Source: Silene latifolia
Taxonomy: Eukaryota; Streptophyta; Magnoliopsida; Caryophyllales; Caryophyllaceae
Assembly: GCF_048544455.1 (NCBI RefSeq)
Contig: NC_133537.1
Location: 64,486,134-64,550,133 of the forward strand
Direction: 5' to 3'
DNA: 64,000 nt
Position numbers and translations under genes: made by a program. Shown piece by piece: positions 50,644 to 61,179 of the stretch. Under the pieces are notes generated by a model. It did not search any database, was not told the DNA's origin, and worked only from the letters and a program-made list of their open reading frames with translations. Within the stretch, counting starts at the first letter, position 1. Each line of letters begins with the position of its first letter.

Positions 50644-51192
50644 TCACTCTTGTTTAGTTTTTCCACATTTCCAAGCCCCACTTGGAGTAACAAGTCCAAC
50701 TTTGATATCTCCCAAATACTTGGGGCAATTTCGTTTCCAATAGCACATGACATTAAAATAAAGACATTCTTCATAAGATTGGGCACCCTTCTTGGTCTTG
50801 GTTGTCGTAGTCTCACTATCCATTTCCAATTCATTATCAGGTTTGGGTTTCTTACCCATCTTTACCTTCCCTTTAATAATACCAATACTCTTTTCAGTTG
50901 CAAGGACACTCTTGCTTGAACTCCCACTGAATTTAATATTTCTCCTTGTTTCTTCAAACAAGGATGCCTTTGGTTTAGTGATGTTTTCTTCACAAGATTT
51001 TCTTACCAAGGTGGTGGGCATTAATATTGGAGTGGGTGGAGTTGAGGTGGTAAAGAAGCAAAAATTTCCATCCTGACCAATGTCGACACGTAATTCTCTA
51101 ATCGTTTCATTGTCATACTCGGAGCACTTTTCATCGAATGATTGGAGCCATGAATTAATGGTGATTGGTGTAGGAGTATTAGATGCATTCAT
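50644..51192 (-). pseudogene. gag: gag of copia B, C-terminal frame decayed
   Basis: An open frame of 182 codons runs on the minus strand from ATG 51192 (MNASNTPTPITINSWL). The central part is basic and rich in K/S/T (KSIGIIKGKVKMGKKPKPDNE). It is followed by a former CCHC knuckle read as CLYFNVMCYWKRNC and then PKYL. Two of the four zinc ligands are gone: the second Cys is Phe and the His is Tyr. The flank WKRNCPKYL identifies a Ty1-copia nucleocapsid, Tork-like. The capsid part is shorter than usual, so an internal deletion is likely. Confidence 0.7.
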
Positions 51193-53459
51193 TGCGTATA
51201 ATTAACTACAAAAACGGAAATGAAGGAAATAATTAACATCTATCATTTTAATAATACTTTTAAACAAGTATTGCATTTATATAGTGACCTCTACCCAACT
51301 ATTATAAATGATTCCGAGATCCAAATTCATATTAATACGGGTACGGTGAGCCGCGTCATCCCTTATTAATATATCTCGGTGGATTAACCTCTTAATCGAT
51401 TCTACTTCTAGAACTCTCGGTCGATAAAAATTACTCTAATTTTCATCTTTAGCCCGGAACACATACGACTACGGTCACGAATACTTCCGTTGAGCTCAAT
51501 CCAAATTTCGATGTAATAACATTTTATTACCCACTTACCCAACGTAACAAGTTTAGTACCCCGATGAGCCGAATCTACTTCCTTATGAAATTGGGATTCA
51601 TGGTTTCTACTATTTGGTAAGGCTAATTCTCAATTATTAAAAGTGAGAGGTCTTGTCAATTTATTATCTATCACGTTTTAAGTGAACTAAAGCGGTGAAC
51701 TACGATAATTATAATTGACACGGTCGATGACTCGATATGAAATGCATGTGTTGTTATGGCGATTTGGCAATGCATGCAACATATTTAAAAGAAATGCAAA
51801 GCAATAATAAAATTCCTAGTATGGCCTTCCTAAAAATAGAAAATCAAATAATCTATTATATATTTGGAAACCAACTCCTTTGGTCCCTTGAATCTTCAAA
51901 TGGCACGCTTCCCAAGAACACCGTCTTCGTCGGATCACCTTTCCGAATGGTACCGTCTTTGAAGATACTCCATAATTACAAATAATAATAAAAATACAAA
52001 ACTATTCCTACCTTACATTTTTAAAATGAAAAACTAGTAAAAATAAAAGTGATACGAGATCACATTAAATTAAAACCGAATCAATATTCCCTTTCATTAC
52101 GGGTAATATCGATTAAAATTAAGGCCATACTAAGATAAAATTACATAATTCAAAATTATATAAATAAAAGACATTCAACAATTGAAATATGCAGCATTAT
52201 AATATGTATCTATCATGCCAAATTATGTGCCAAATCGCCCTATTTAACTTATATCGTGTATATATATAACCCGGTTTTATGGAAATGCGTGATAATAACC
52301 TTTTAAAATCACAAATTAACACTTAAATCACATCTAAGCTCAAGTTAATTATCCTAATAATCTTAGGACTCAAAAATTAGTCATCACTCAATTTTTGACA
52401 ATAATTCAACTTGATTTAATTTTTATGCTCATAGTTGACCTTAAAATCATAATATATATATGAAATAAATCCAAATTAAATTACAATAATTTCAAAATTT
52501 GAATTTTAAATTTTTGAATATTCTGGAATATTTCCATGATACTCATAATGTCAAAAATCATGGTTAAAAATTTCGAAGTAATTTTGAGAAAATATAGTTG
52601 CATTTTATCGATTTTATCTCATAAAACATCTAAAATATCCAAAAATTAATTCAATCAATTTTACAACCTTAGATATGATTAGTGGGATATTTATTCAACC
52701 TAAAATAATTTTATCATGCCATGCAATTCGTTTTAGCTATTTATGCTAAAATAGTCACTATTTATGCCATTTTTATTCTAAAAATTCATAAATCATGCTA
52801 AATGAGATCATTTAATCTCCAAATTTACATACACTCTATAAATTGTGCATGTGACAACATATTAAAGTTTCATGGCCTAATTCGAAATTTAACTTTTTAT
52901 AACCATTTTACCTCTTTTAATCCATTTTTATCTCATAAAATCATAAATCATGCAATATTAATTCAATTAATACTATATTTTACACACAACTTGTAAAATA
53001 TTTATGTGAGGTCATATAAAATTTTCAAGGTCAGAGAATAAGTTTAACCATTTTTAGTCATTTTAACCTCTATTTATGCCATTTTTACACTAAAAATTCA
53101 TAAATCATGAAATATTAATCACATTAATATGATATTTTACATGAAATACATAAAATATTCATGTGAGGTCATACTAAAATACCACGGCCAGTAGTGAAGT
53201 TTAACTTATTTTAGTGAATAAAAGTTCATTTTACTCATAAAAATGTCATAAAATCACTAAAAATCATTAAAATGAGCAATAAATTTCCATAAATCATAAA
53301 AACAACCTTAAAACATTTTAGGACCAGAATATATAACATGCAAAAATTTTCGTGGCTTTATCTTCATAAAACTCAAATTTTTAGTTTTATATGTTAACAT
53401 TTTAACTCGAAAAAACATTAACCGATTATGCATACAACATCCTATGCTCTGATACCACT
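51193..53459 (-). other. 5' non-coding region of copia B
   Basis: AT-rich 2.3 kb between PBS and gag without coding capacity. It shares blocks with copia A (51280-51760 with 22330-22800; 51860-53459 with 24897-26346) and shows the pre-insertion state of A's Helitron near 51851. It contains five or more repeats of a taaaaattcataaatcatg word (52780-53290). Confidence 0.6.
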
Positions 53460-54802
53460 TGTTAGTTACATATACCTATTATTATATTCCTCTAATGGTG
53501 AACTAATTAACTTCTTAATTATTTGTTCTTTAGATCCAGTGCATGCATAACAAAATAAGAGATTTATAAGAAAAATAATGTCCCTTACATTATTATTTTC
53601 GGATTTATGGGTACAAGTAAGGTCTCTTACCTTCACTTGTTCTTGAGCTATAATGAGTATTAGGATGATCCTCCAAAATCCCAATGTAGAGATTCTCCTC
53701 TTGATTGCACCCAAGATTTAACCCTTATCACTACTAAATGATATTTGCTAGATATTTATTTAGTAGTCTACCTTAAAATTGATTACTAATACTCATATAT
53801 TACACTAATAATATTAGTAATTTTATTGAACAATTTGGATCAAACTTCACAAGTTTTTAGAGGAAAAATTATGAACAAGAGTGAGGTTTTTCATGTTGCA
53901 TATTTTAGAGAATGATAGAGTAAAAATAAGAACAAAATTGATGCTCTCTCTTGTTTACACCAACCGTCCAAATGCTTTTCTTGTAGCATTTGTTGGTCTT
54001 CTCAATTTGTCATATGCAATTAGCTTTTTTTATGTAGGTAGAAGGCTAGGGTGTAAGATATAGAGTGTAGGCATGCATAGTAGTGTCACTATCATGCATC
54101 TTTTAACACAATTTTGGACAAAAACAAAATGGCATCTATGGCTCTCATATAACCGGCCACATGATGGACTTTTAGTCCATTTTTGCCTTTTGACATTTGT
54201 CCCACAAATGCTTATAAGTCACATGTTCAATTATCTTACATAATTAATTATTAATGTAACCATTTAACAATTAAATATTACAATTAATAATATAATATAC
54301 ACTCCACTTTCGAGTAGTATACTACTATTATATCAATATATAATGGGTCCTATAATAGCTAGTTAGTTAAATTTACAACCTTTAGTAAATGTAAATAACT
54401 AATTACATCTACTTCGAAATGTTTATAAAACCTCAACATAATTTAGTAAATTAACATATTAATTCACTAAATTGAATCTTATTTAATCACATTACAATAA
54501 GATACATATTTCCTCTCATAAATATAAAATGTTCAATTTTAAGGAATTAATTAACTTGTATCAACATACAACTAATTAACTTTACTGATAAGGGCATCAT
54601 CCTTTAGGTGTGACCTTAAGGGATCAGTTGACCACCATCGTCCTACGACAGTAACGTCAAACTCTAGCAAGCCAATCGTTACCGATTAATGTTGATCATT
54701 TGACTATTAAAATGAATCATCCCTTTTGTATTCTTATTATGAGATTTAATTATGATATTAAATCATGTGATCGCACTATTGTTGAGGACACATATTCCAA
54801 CA
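53460..54802 (-). repeat. 5' LTR of copia B (1343 bp)
   Basis: On minus it starts at 54802 (TGTTGGAATATG) and ends at 53460. It carries an additional AT-rich segment of about 16 bp near 53469 that the other LTR lacks. Confidence 0.93.
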
Positions 54803-54807
54803 CAAGT

Positions 54808-55460
54808 GTCTAACTTGCCAGAGAGTAAAAGGTGAGCAACGTAGACCACAAGGTAAGATTCAATCACTTGAGGTGCCAGAGTGGAAGTGGGAGTCGATCT
54901 TTATGGACTTTATCGTGGGGTTACCAAGGACTCAGCAAGGTAATAATATGATTTGGGTGATTGTCGATCGTTTAACAAAGTCAGCTCACTTCATTTCGAT
55001 GAAGGATACTTGGACCAAGATACAGTTAGCCTTGGGTTATAGGAAAGATGTGGTTCGGTTACATGGTGTGCAAAAGGATATAGTGGGATCGAGATGCGAG
55101 GTTCATATCACGGTTCTGGCAAGAGTTGCAGGATTTGATGGGAACGACCTTAAAGATGAGTACAGCTTTTTTATCCTGCCACAAATGGTCAGAGTGAGAG
55201 GACTATCAAGACCTTGGAGGACATGTTGAGGGCTTGTGCCATGGAGTTTGGTGGAAATTGGGAAGATAGGCTGGACTTGATTGAGTTTTCATAGAACAAC
55301 AACTATCACACCAGCATTGGGATGGCACTGTTTGAGGTTTGTATGGCGGGAAGTGCATGAGTCCAGTTTGTTGGGACGATAGTGCAGAGACAGTGGTTTT
55401 AGGACCATAAATGGTGCTGGATATGATTGAGCAAGTTCGCATGATTCGTCAAAAGATGAA
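54808..55460 (+). pseudogene. pol: Tekay integrase core (copy E2), interrupted by D
   Basis: This continues the integrase after copia B: CQRVKGEQ-type sequence, then MDFIVGLPRTQQGNNMIWVI with the first catalytic Asp (GAC 54906-54908) intact, and VDRLTKSAHFI. A two-base loss near 55086 shifts the frame across the second catalytic Asp (VADRDTRF in copy E1). Several more small indels follow. The sequence stops at 55460 (cgtcaaaagatgaa), where D is inserted; E1 continues here with agcagctaaagacc. The remainder of E2 must lie beyond the window. Confidence 0.88.
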
Positions 55461-56014
55461 TGTGACACCCCGCGGTAACGCGGAAACATAACTAATAAAT
55501 TAAAGCGGAAATTTATGAGATTTTAAAAACTTTTAGATTACTAGTTAAATAATAACACGCGGGTGCCAAAATGAAAAGAAACAAATACAACAATAGACAA
55601 ACTTAGGTTATTACAACTCAAGTCTAGAAAGCGTGGAAAAGATATCCCACGAATAAACAAATAAAGGGCTTCTAAACTAGCCAACAAAGGTCCAAGGGTT
55701 TAGTTCTCGCTAGCCCACACGTCTTCCCCACGTAAGCATCTTCACAACCTGTCATTCATGTAAACATGAACGCCACACTCAGTGGGGAGTAACTCAAGGT
55801 TCTCCCAGCCAAAAAATGTCGAAACACAGATAAACAACATATTAGAACATCGTGAATATAACTATTTGATGCAAGCATTCAGACATGAGACTAATATTTA
55901 AAACAGGCGTAGTCAATCATAGATAAGGCATATGATACATCCAACTTTGAAAAACCAAACAACATACAATACATGAAATGGGACTACTAACATCACATAA
56001 TGAGCAAAGCATCT

Positions 56015-56470
56015 GGCTCAGAGGCTACCTTTAAAGCTTGTCTGAGACACAAGTCCTTAAGTACCTTGGCTCAGCGGTTACCTATAAAACATGTCCAAGG
56101 CACGACCTCTAAAGTATATGGCTCAGCGGTTACCTTTAAAACATGTCCAAATACTACAAACAAGTGCCCGACTCAGAGGTTACCTTTAAAACATGTCCGA
56201 GGCACAACACATAAAGTATCTGGCTCAGCGGTTACCTTTAAAACATGTCCAAATACTACAAACAAGTACCCGACTAAGAGGTTACCTTTAAAACATGTCC
56301 GAGGTACAACAAACAAGTATCTGGCTCAGCGGTTACCTTTAAAACATGGCCAAATACAACAAACAAGTGTCCGACTCAGAGGTTACTTTTAAAACATGTC
56401 CGAGACACAATAAACAAGTATCTGGCTCAGCGGTTACCTTTAAAACATGGCCAAATACAACAAACAAGTG
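56015..56470. repeat. 51-bp minisatellite in D 3' LTR, about 9 units
   Basis: The unit is ggctcagcggttacctttaa + aacatgtccaa.tac.acaaacaagt, alternating between a cagcgg/aaatac form and a cagagg/gaggcac form, so the higher-order period is about 102 bp. Because 51 is a multiple of three, long open frames appear by chance. Confidence 0.9.
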
Positions 56471-56509
56471 AAACAAACAAGAACAACAAACAAGCACATA
56501 GAACGGGAT

Positions 56510-56790
56510 TATTAATGTCACATTCATACTTATGGCTTGCATCTCACCATAAGTACAGATGGGAACATCACTCCCGACGAATCATATCGCAACTAGAGGG
56601 CCTCTGGCTCACCCCTAGTATCTGATAGGACCAAGACTCAGGGTCGAGATGATTAATGTCACATTCATACTTATAGCTTGCATCACCATAAGTACAGATG
56701 GGAATTTCACTCCCGACGTTCATACCGCAACTAGAGGGCCTCAGGCTCACCCTTAGTAGTCCGGTAGAATTAAGACTCTCACAACCGAAC
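56510..56790. repeat. Two-copy direct repeat (about 130 bp) in D 3' LTR
   Basis: attaatgtcacattcatacttat ... aagtacagatggga ... ctcccgacg ... actagagggcctc.ggctcaccc occurs at about 56512-56640 and again at 56653-56780. The other LTR has the same pair at about 62332-62600. Confidence 0.85.
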
Positions 56791-59099
56791 AATACTAGAC
56801 ATTATCTAGAGGACGACTCACTACAAGTAACTACTTATAATAAATATCTCATACCTGTACTATATTAATAAATATTCCACTTTACAGTTTAACATGCCGA
56901 CTGAATAAAATATAAGCAAGTGATAATGAATAGTTTACGTTATAGGCAATCACGGGATAAAGTATGACCCAGCCTATAAGACTCACCTATGAGCCCAATA
57001 GTCAAACCATGAGAGGTCCAATACTAGAAATCAGAAGAACCTAACATGTGAACCATCCCAAATCCAATGAATGTAACAAACTTAGCCCAACAAGCAAGCT
57101 AGACAAGTCCAACCAAATTAAAAAGACAATTTCAATTAAATTAGCAATGCAAGACCAAATAAATGTGAGAAGTCCAATTAGATTAACACGTCCAGCCCAA
57201 ATGAATAAATGTGTAAAAGAGCGATATTAACGAATTACGTTATATAAACACGAGACGGTTATTTAATCATATTTTAAATAAACCCAACTAGCGCCAAAGC
57301 AATTTATAAATATGACTAGCCCAATTTACCAAATATAACTAGCCCATTTACTAAGACCAAATGGGTCCAACAAACTAAATCGAATAACTCCAACAAAATA
57401 ATTATGTGAAAGAACGATATTAACGAATTACGTTTTATAAAAACACGAGACGGAAATATAAATCCGATCTCAAATGATCAATTCTCACCCTATAGCCAAA
57501 GAATAATTCTCGTATAATATAGCAGACCATTTTCTAAATCTATTTAAATGTGCATCATGCACACAGTCGTGAAATTCTCACTGACAAATCTTCCATTAAA
57601 TCATAACATGATCTCAACTTATATACCATGGCTTATACACTAAATAATCAATACTCCTGTAAAAGCTAGGTGAATGGGCGTAAGCTGAACACCAAATCCT
57701 TAATCACTCACAACATGCCCTTTCCCGAATACTCCCCAAGGAACCTTCAAAACTATCCCAAATACATTGTCAAGCCGTGGCCAAGCCACCAATCCACAGC
57801 CAGCCATCTGCCCCTTCCCAGCCTTGTCCACCACCCAAATCAGCCGCCAAAATCGTACTTGACTGTACGCAAAACAGAGGACAAGGTAGAGCTTACCACG
57901 GTGCAAAACAAAATCCCAGCCACCATATTTGTCTCGACTCAAGACGGAACTAAACGAGCATAGGGCACAAGTAATCAACGCATAGTGCTACCTAAGGACA
58001 TTCAGAGGAGGACGAGGGACAGAAATCACAGCAAGACAACATAGGTCGTAACCCGTTACCTCCCTCCATACCAGAACCCTGTTTGAAATGGGTCCATGAC
58101 AGCCAAAACAGTCATGTAAAAATGAACCTTTAACCACATATCAGACCATACATGTGAAAATGAGATAAAGAATTAAACTTTACAACAGAGAAAGCGAATG
58201 AAAACCGAGTCAAACAAGAAAGATCGACACATTGTCGAGTAACCTATCACCGTTACCTTTAACGCTCCTTATTCTTCGAATAAATGGTCCCCAAAGCTTC
58301 AGTATCCCACCGGGTCTTCGAAATCTTCAATAAGGAGCAAGAAAAGGAAATGGTTGAGGAAAAATCTGAGACTTTTATAAGACGGCAAAAAACAAAACCA
58401 TCACAAAAACGAGACTTTAATACCTTGAAAGATTAAGGAGGAAGTAAGGATGAGAATGGTACAAAAAGTAAGGGGAATGGTGAAGAAATGAGCCCGAAAT
58501 CTGGGTTTTTAGGTTGTCGAAAATGGAGTTATAAGGCTCTGCTTGATTTTTTGTTGGTTTGTAGTTGTTGCAGTGCATATTGTTGTTGTTGCGTCAAAAT
58601 GAAGAAGAAGGGGGTAAGAGGGGGTGGGGACGGGTTCTTATAACCACACAATAATAATAATAATACTAAATATATATATAATAATATATGTTAATAATAG
58701 TAATTAAAGATAATAATAACATATATAAATACATTTAAAGGTAGAGTGTGGGGTGGATAGGGGTGCGTGTCGATTTTAGGTTGGTCCGTGTTTACTCAAG
58801 ATTCTCTTGAAATGTGACGGTCTAATGTTAGATGGAAATTAAGACAGAGATTATTATTATTACCGTCACTATTATTATCCGACCAGAAATACGTATATAT
58901 ATATATTATATAAATCATGCCTTAAAGATATAATTTAATCATACGTATTTTTATATAAACGAGCTTTTATATAATACGTTTATAAAAATCGTGTTTGACA
59001 TAAAATTAATTCAATTGAATAATTCGAAAATATATAATAAAGTGATTAAACGGTTTAATAAATTTTAAATGTCAAAAAGGGAAATTCGCGGGTGTTACA

Positions 59100-61165
59100 A
59101 TCACCCCGCCTTCTAAAAAGTTTCGTCCTCGAAACTTGAAAGTAGAAATGAAAGGTTATTTAAAATAAAACTGGAATTGGAATCGGTAACCAAAACATTT
59201 AAAAGGTTACTTATCGTAAGAATTAAAGTTCTTTCAAAAGTTTCAATTAAAATTTTCCTACAGAATCAGATTCCCATCAAAGGAACGGAATTGTTCTCGT
59301 TGCGCATTCAAGAACATCGCATTCCAAATCAAAGATATGGTCAAAAGCAAATCATTTGTATAAATCAAAAATCAAAATACTTTCAAAAACAGTAATGAGG
59401 AGTTTTCAAAAGTATAGGTCTCATTCATGGAACGAAATTGCTTTTGTCGTGCACACAAGAACGCTAACTTTCCAAGTCAAAGACAGATTTAAAACAAAAC
59501 CAATTCGCCGACAAGCGTAGAACAAGTTATTAAACGTCTCTAATAACGAGTTCTAACATCTGATCAACGTTCAAATCAAAAGAAAAGGTAATCCACTCAA
59601 ATTTTCTCTTGCAAAAGCCAAAATAGAGATAAAGGTTTCACTTTTAAACTAAAAAGGGAGTCAAATTCCTGAAAATATAACATTATACTTTGACAAATAA
59701 ATCATAAATAGATCAAAGTTAATAGAAATTGGATAAAATTTAAAGAAATCACAAGTTTAGCAACTTGAAATCACGATAAGGGAGTCTATACTCAAACAAC
59801 AAATAAGGAATTGAATCAAATTTTTATTTTTTTCAAAACTTTAGAATAGGTAAGGTTTGCAAAAGTAACATAAACTTCTAACAACGAATCAAAACTGGTA
59901 GCTTAAAAGTTTAGAAGTTGTACAAAAAGGAAGGTAACTTAGATAGCATAAAAACAAAGTACGTCAAGAGAGTTCAAACTTAACTAATAAAAAGAGCTAT
60001 GATGAATTTCATTGGGTAAGAATTGAAGTCAAATCTACAAGGATGTAAAAGATTGAGTTTCACAGGTTACGACTACCAAACTTAAAGGAGGAGCACGATG
60101 AAGCGAGAAAGAGAGGTATGAACGGTAATGCTTATGATCAAGGAGAAGGGGAAATTAGGCAACAAGGAAATGCCAGATACTCAAACCTCGAATAACAACA
60201 CCATCCTAAGCGGTTCCGAAAGCTTCCTAAAACCAAAACTCATAACCACATCACTCCCAAGGATTTCCTCAAATCACTTACGTTACTTCATCTTAAGCTT
60301 ATCCCTAAAACAAGCTACAACACTACAAGTGTAATCTCATCACTCTAAATCCTCGAACATCCAAAGCGACTACGAAAGCCAATCACAAAATCAACTTACT
60401 TAGTTAATCCTACATCCTCAAATCCACCATTCGATTTCATCCAGCTTAGGTCAAGTACTAAGCACTAGCATCCCAAACATAAACAACAAAGTCAGGTTCT
60501 ATAACCTTAGTAACCAACGCAACTCACTCTTGACACACAAAATCCATCAATCAAATATACTCACTCTATCAAGGATCTGGGTATAAGAACCATCAAGTAT
60601 GTCTCATCACACTACCTAAGTCCTTCCAATATCAAATCCTCTCAAAACCAGGATTAAGGGTCAAACACCAACAATCTCCTCAAAAGCCAAAATTCCCAAC
60701 CAAGGTCAACATTCCTCAAAAGAGGGAGTACTATAAAAAGGCGTTAAGGAAGGATAAGCAAGGAACAAAGGACAAGTTAGGAAATACAAGAGTGACTTAC
60801 AAGGAATAAGAAAAGAGGATTTAGAAGAAGGAATAAGCATTAAGAAGTAAAGAACAGGGCAAGGTACACAAAGAATGAGAAACATCTTCGAGGAAGTAGA
60901 ACCGTTCTTCAAAGTTGAACAAATCTTCAATTTCCGGCAATAGGCACCAACTCTTGATCTTCATGTAGGTAAGCTCACGGTCATTGATCCAAGGGTACAA
61001 TAATTATTAAGTGACAATTAACAAACATGTTAGAACCTAACAAAGAGCAAACACACTACAGACTACCACCTTAGGTCCTTAAGTCTACCCATCTCTCATT
61101 CATTATTCAAAGTCAAGTTCAAGTTTAAATTTGGGGTACACGTGTGTGCGTCGGGAGCAACATAG
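59100..61165 (-). other. Internal region of LARD-type element D, without coding capacity
   Basis: It begins on the LTR side with the minus-strand PPT tagaaggcggggtgat (plus 59100-59115) and the stem-loop AAGTTTCG-TCCT-CGAAACTT (59118-59137; AGGA loop on minus). The remaining 2 kb is A-rich on plus with no frame over about 75 codons and no gag or pol motif. A plant LTR element with long LTRs, PBS and PPT but no genes is a large retrotransposon derivative (LARD), dependent on an autonomous partner. The iMet PBS and LTR style suggest a chromovirus partner. Confidence 0.8.
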
Positions 61166-61177
61166 GCTCTGATACCA
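61166..61177 (-). other. PBS of element D (initiator tRNA-Met type)
   Basis: Plus gctctgatacca, i.e. TGGTATCAGAGC on minus, two bases from the LTR edge at 61180. Confidence 0.93.
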
Positions 61178-61179
61178 AC

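Larger units (their letters stand above)
55461..59099 (-). repeat. 3' LTR of LARD-type element D (3639 bp)
   Basis: On minus it starts TGTAACACCCGCG at 59099, right after a PPT, and ends ...GGGTGTCACA at 55461. It matches 61180-64000 at about 97% by eye. It contains a 51-bp minisatellite (56015-56470) and a two-copy repeat of about 130 bp (56510-56780). The left flank atgaa (55456-55460) is the expected target duplication. A TATA-like ttataaga lies on minus near 58638-58645. Confidence 0.92.

Noticed and set aside
56000..56392. 130-codon open frame with repeated peptide (and 61722-62448 in the other LTR)
   Set aside because: It is the 51-bp minisatellite read in one frame; 51 is divisible by three, so frames stay open by chance. 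There is no domain and it lies inside an LTR.
57670..57978. Overlapping frames of 97 and 92 codons on opposite strands (also 63495-63803)
   Set aside because: Both lie in the LTR of D and are simply present twice because LTRs are duplicated; no domain on either strand.
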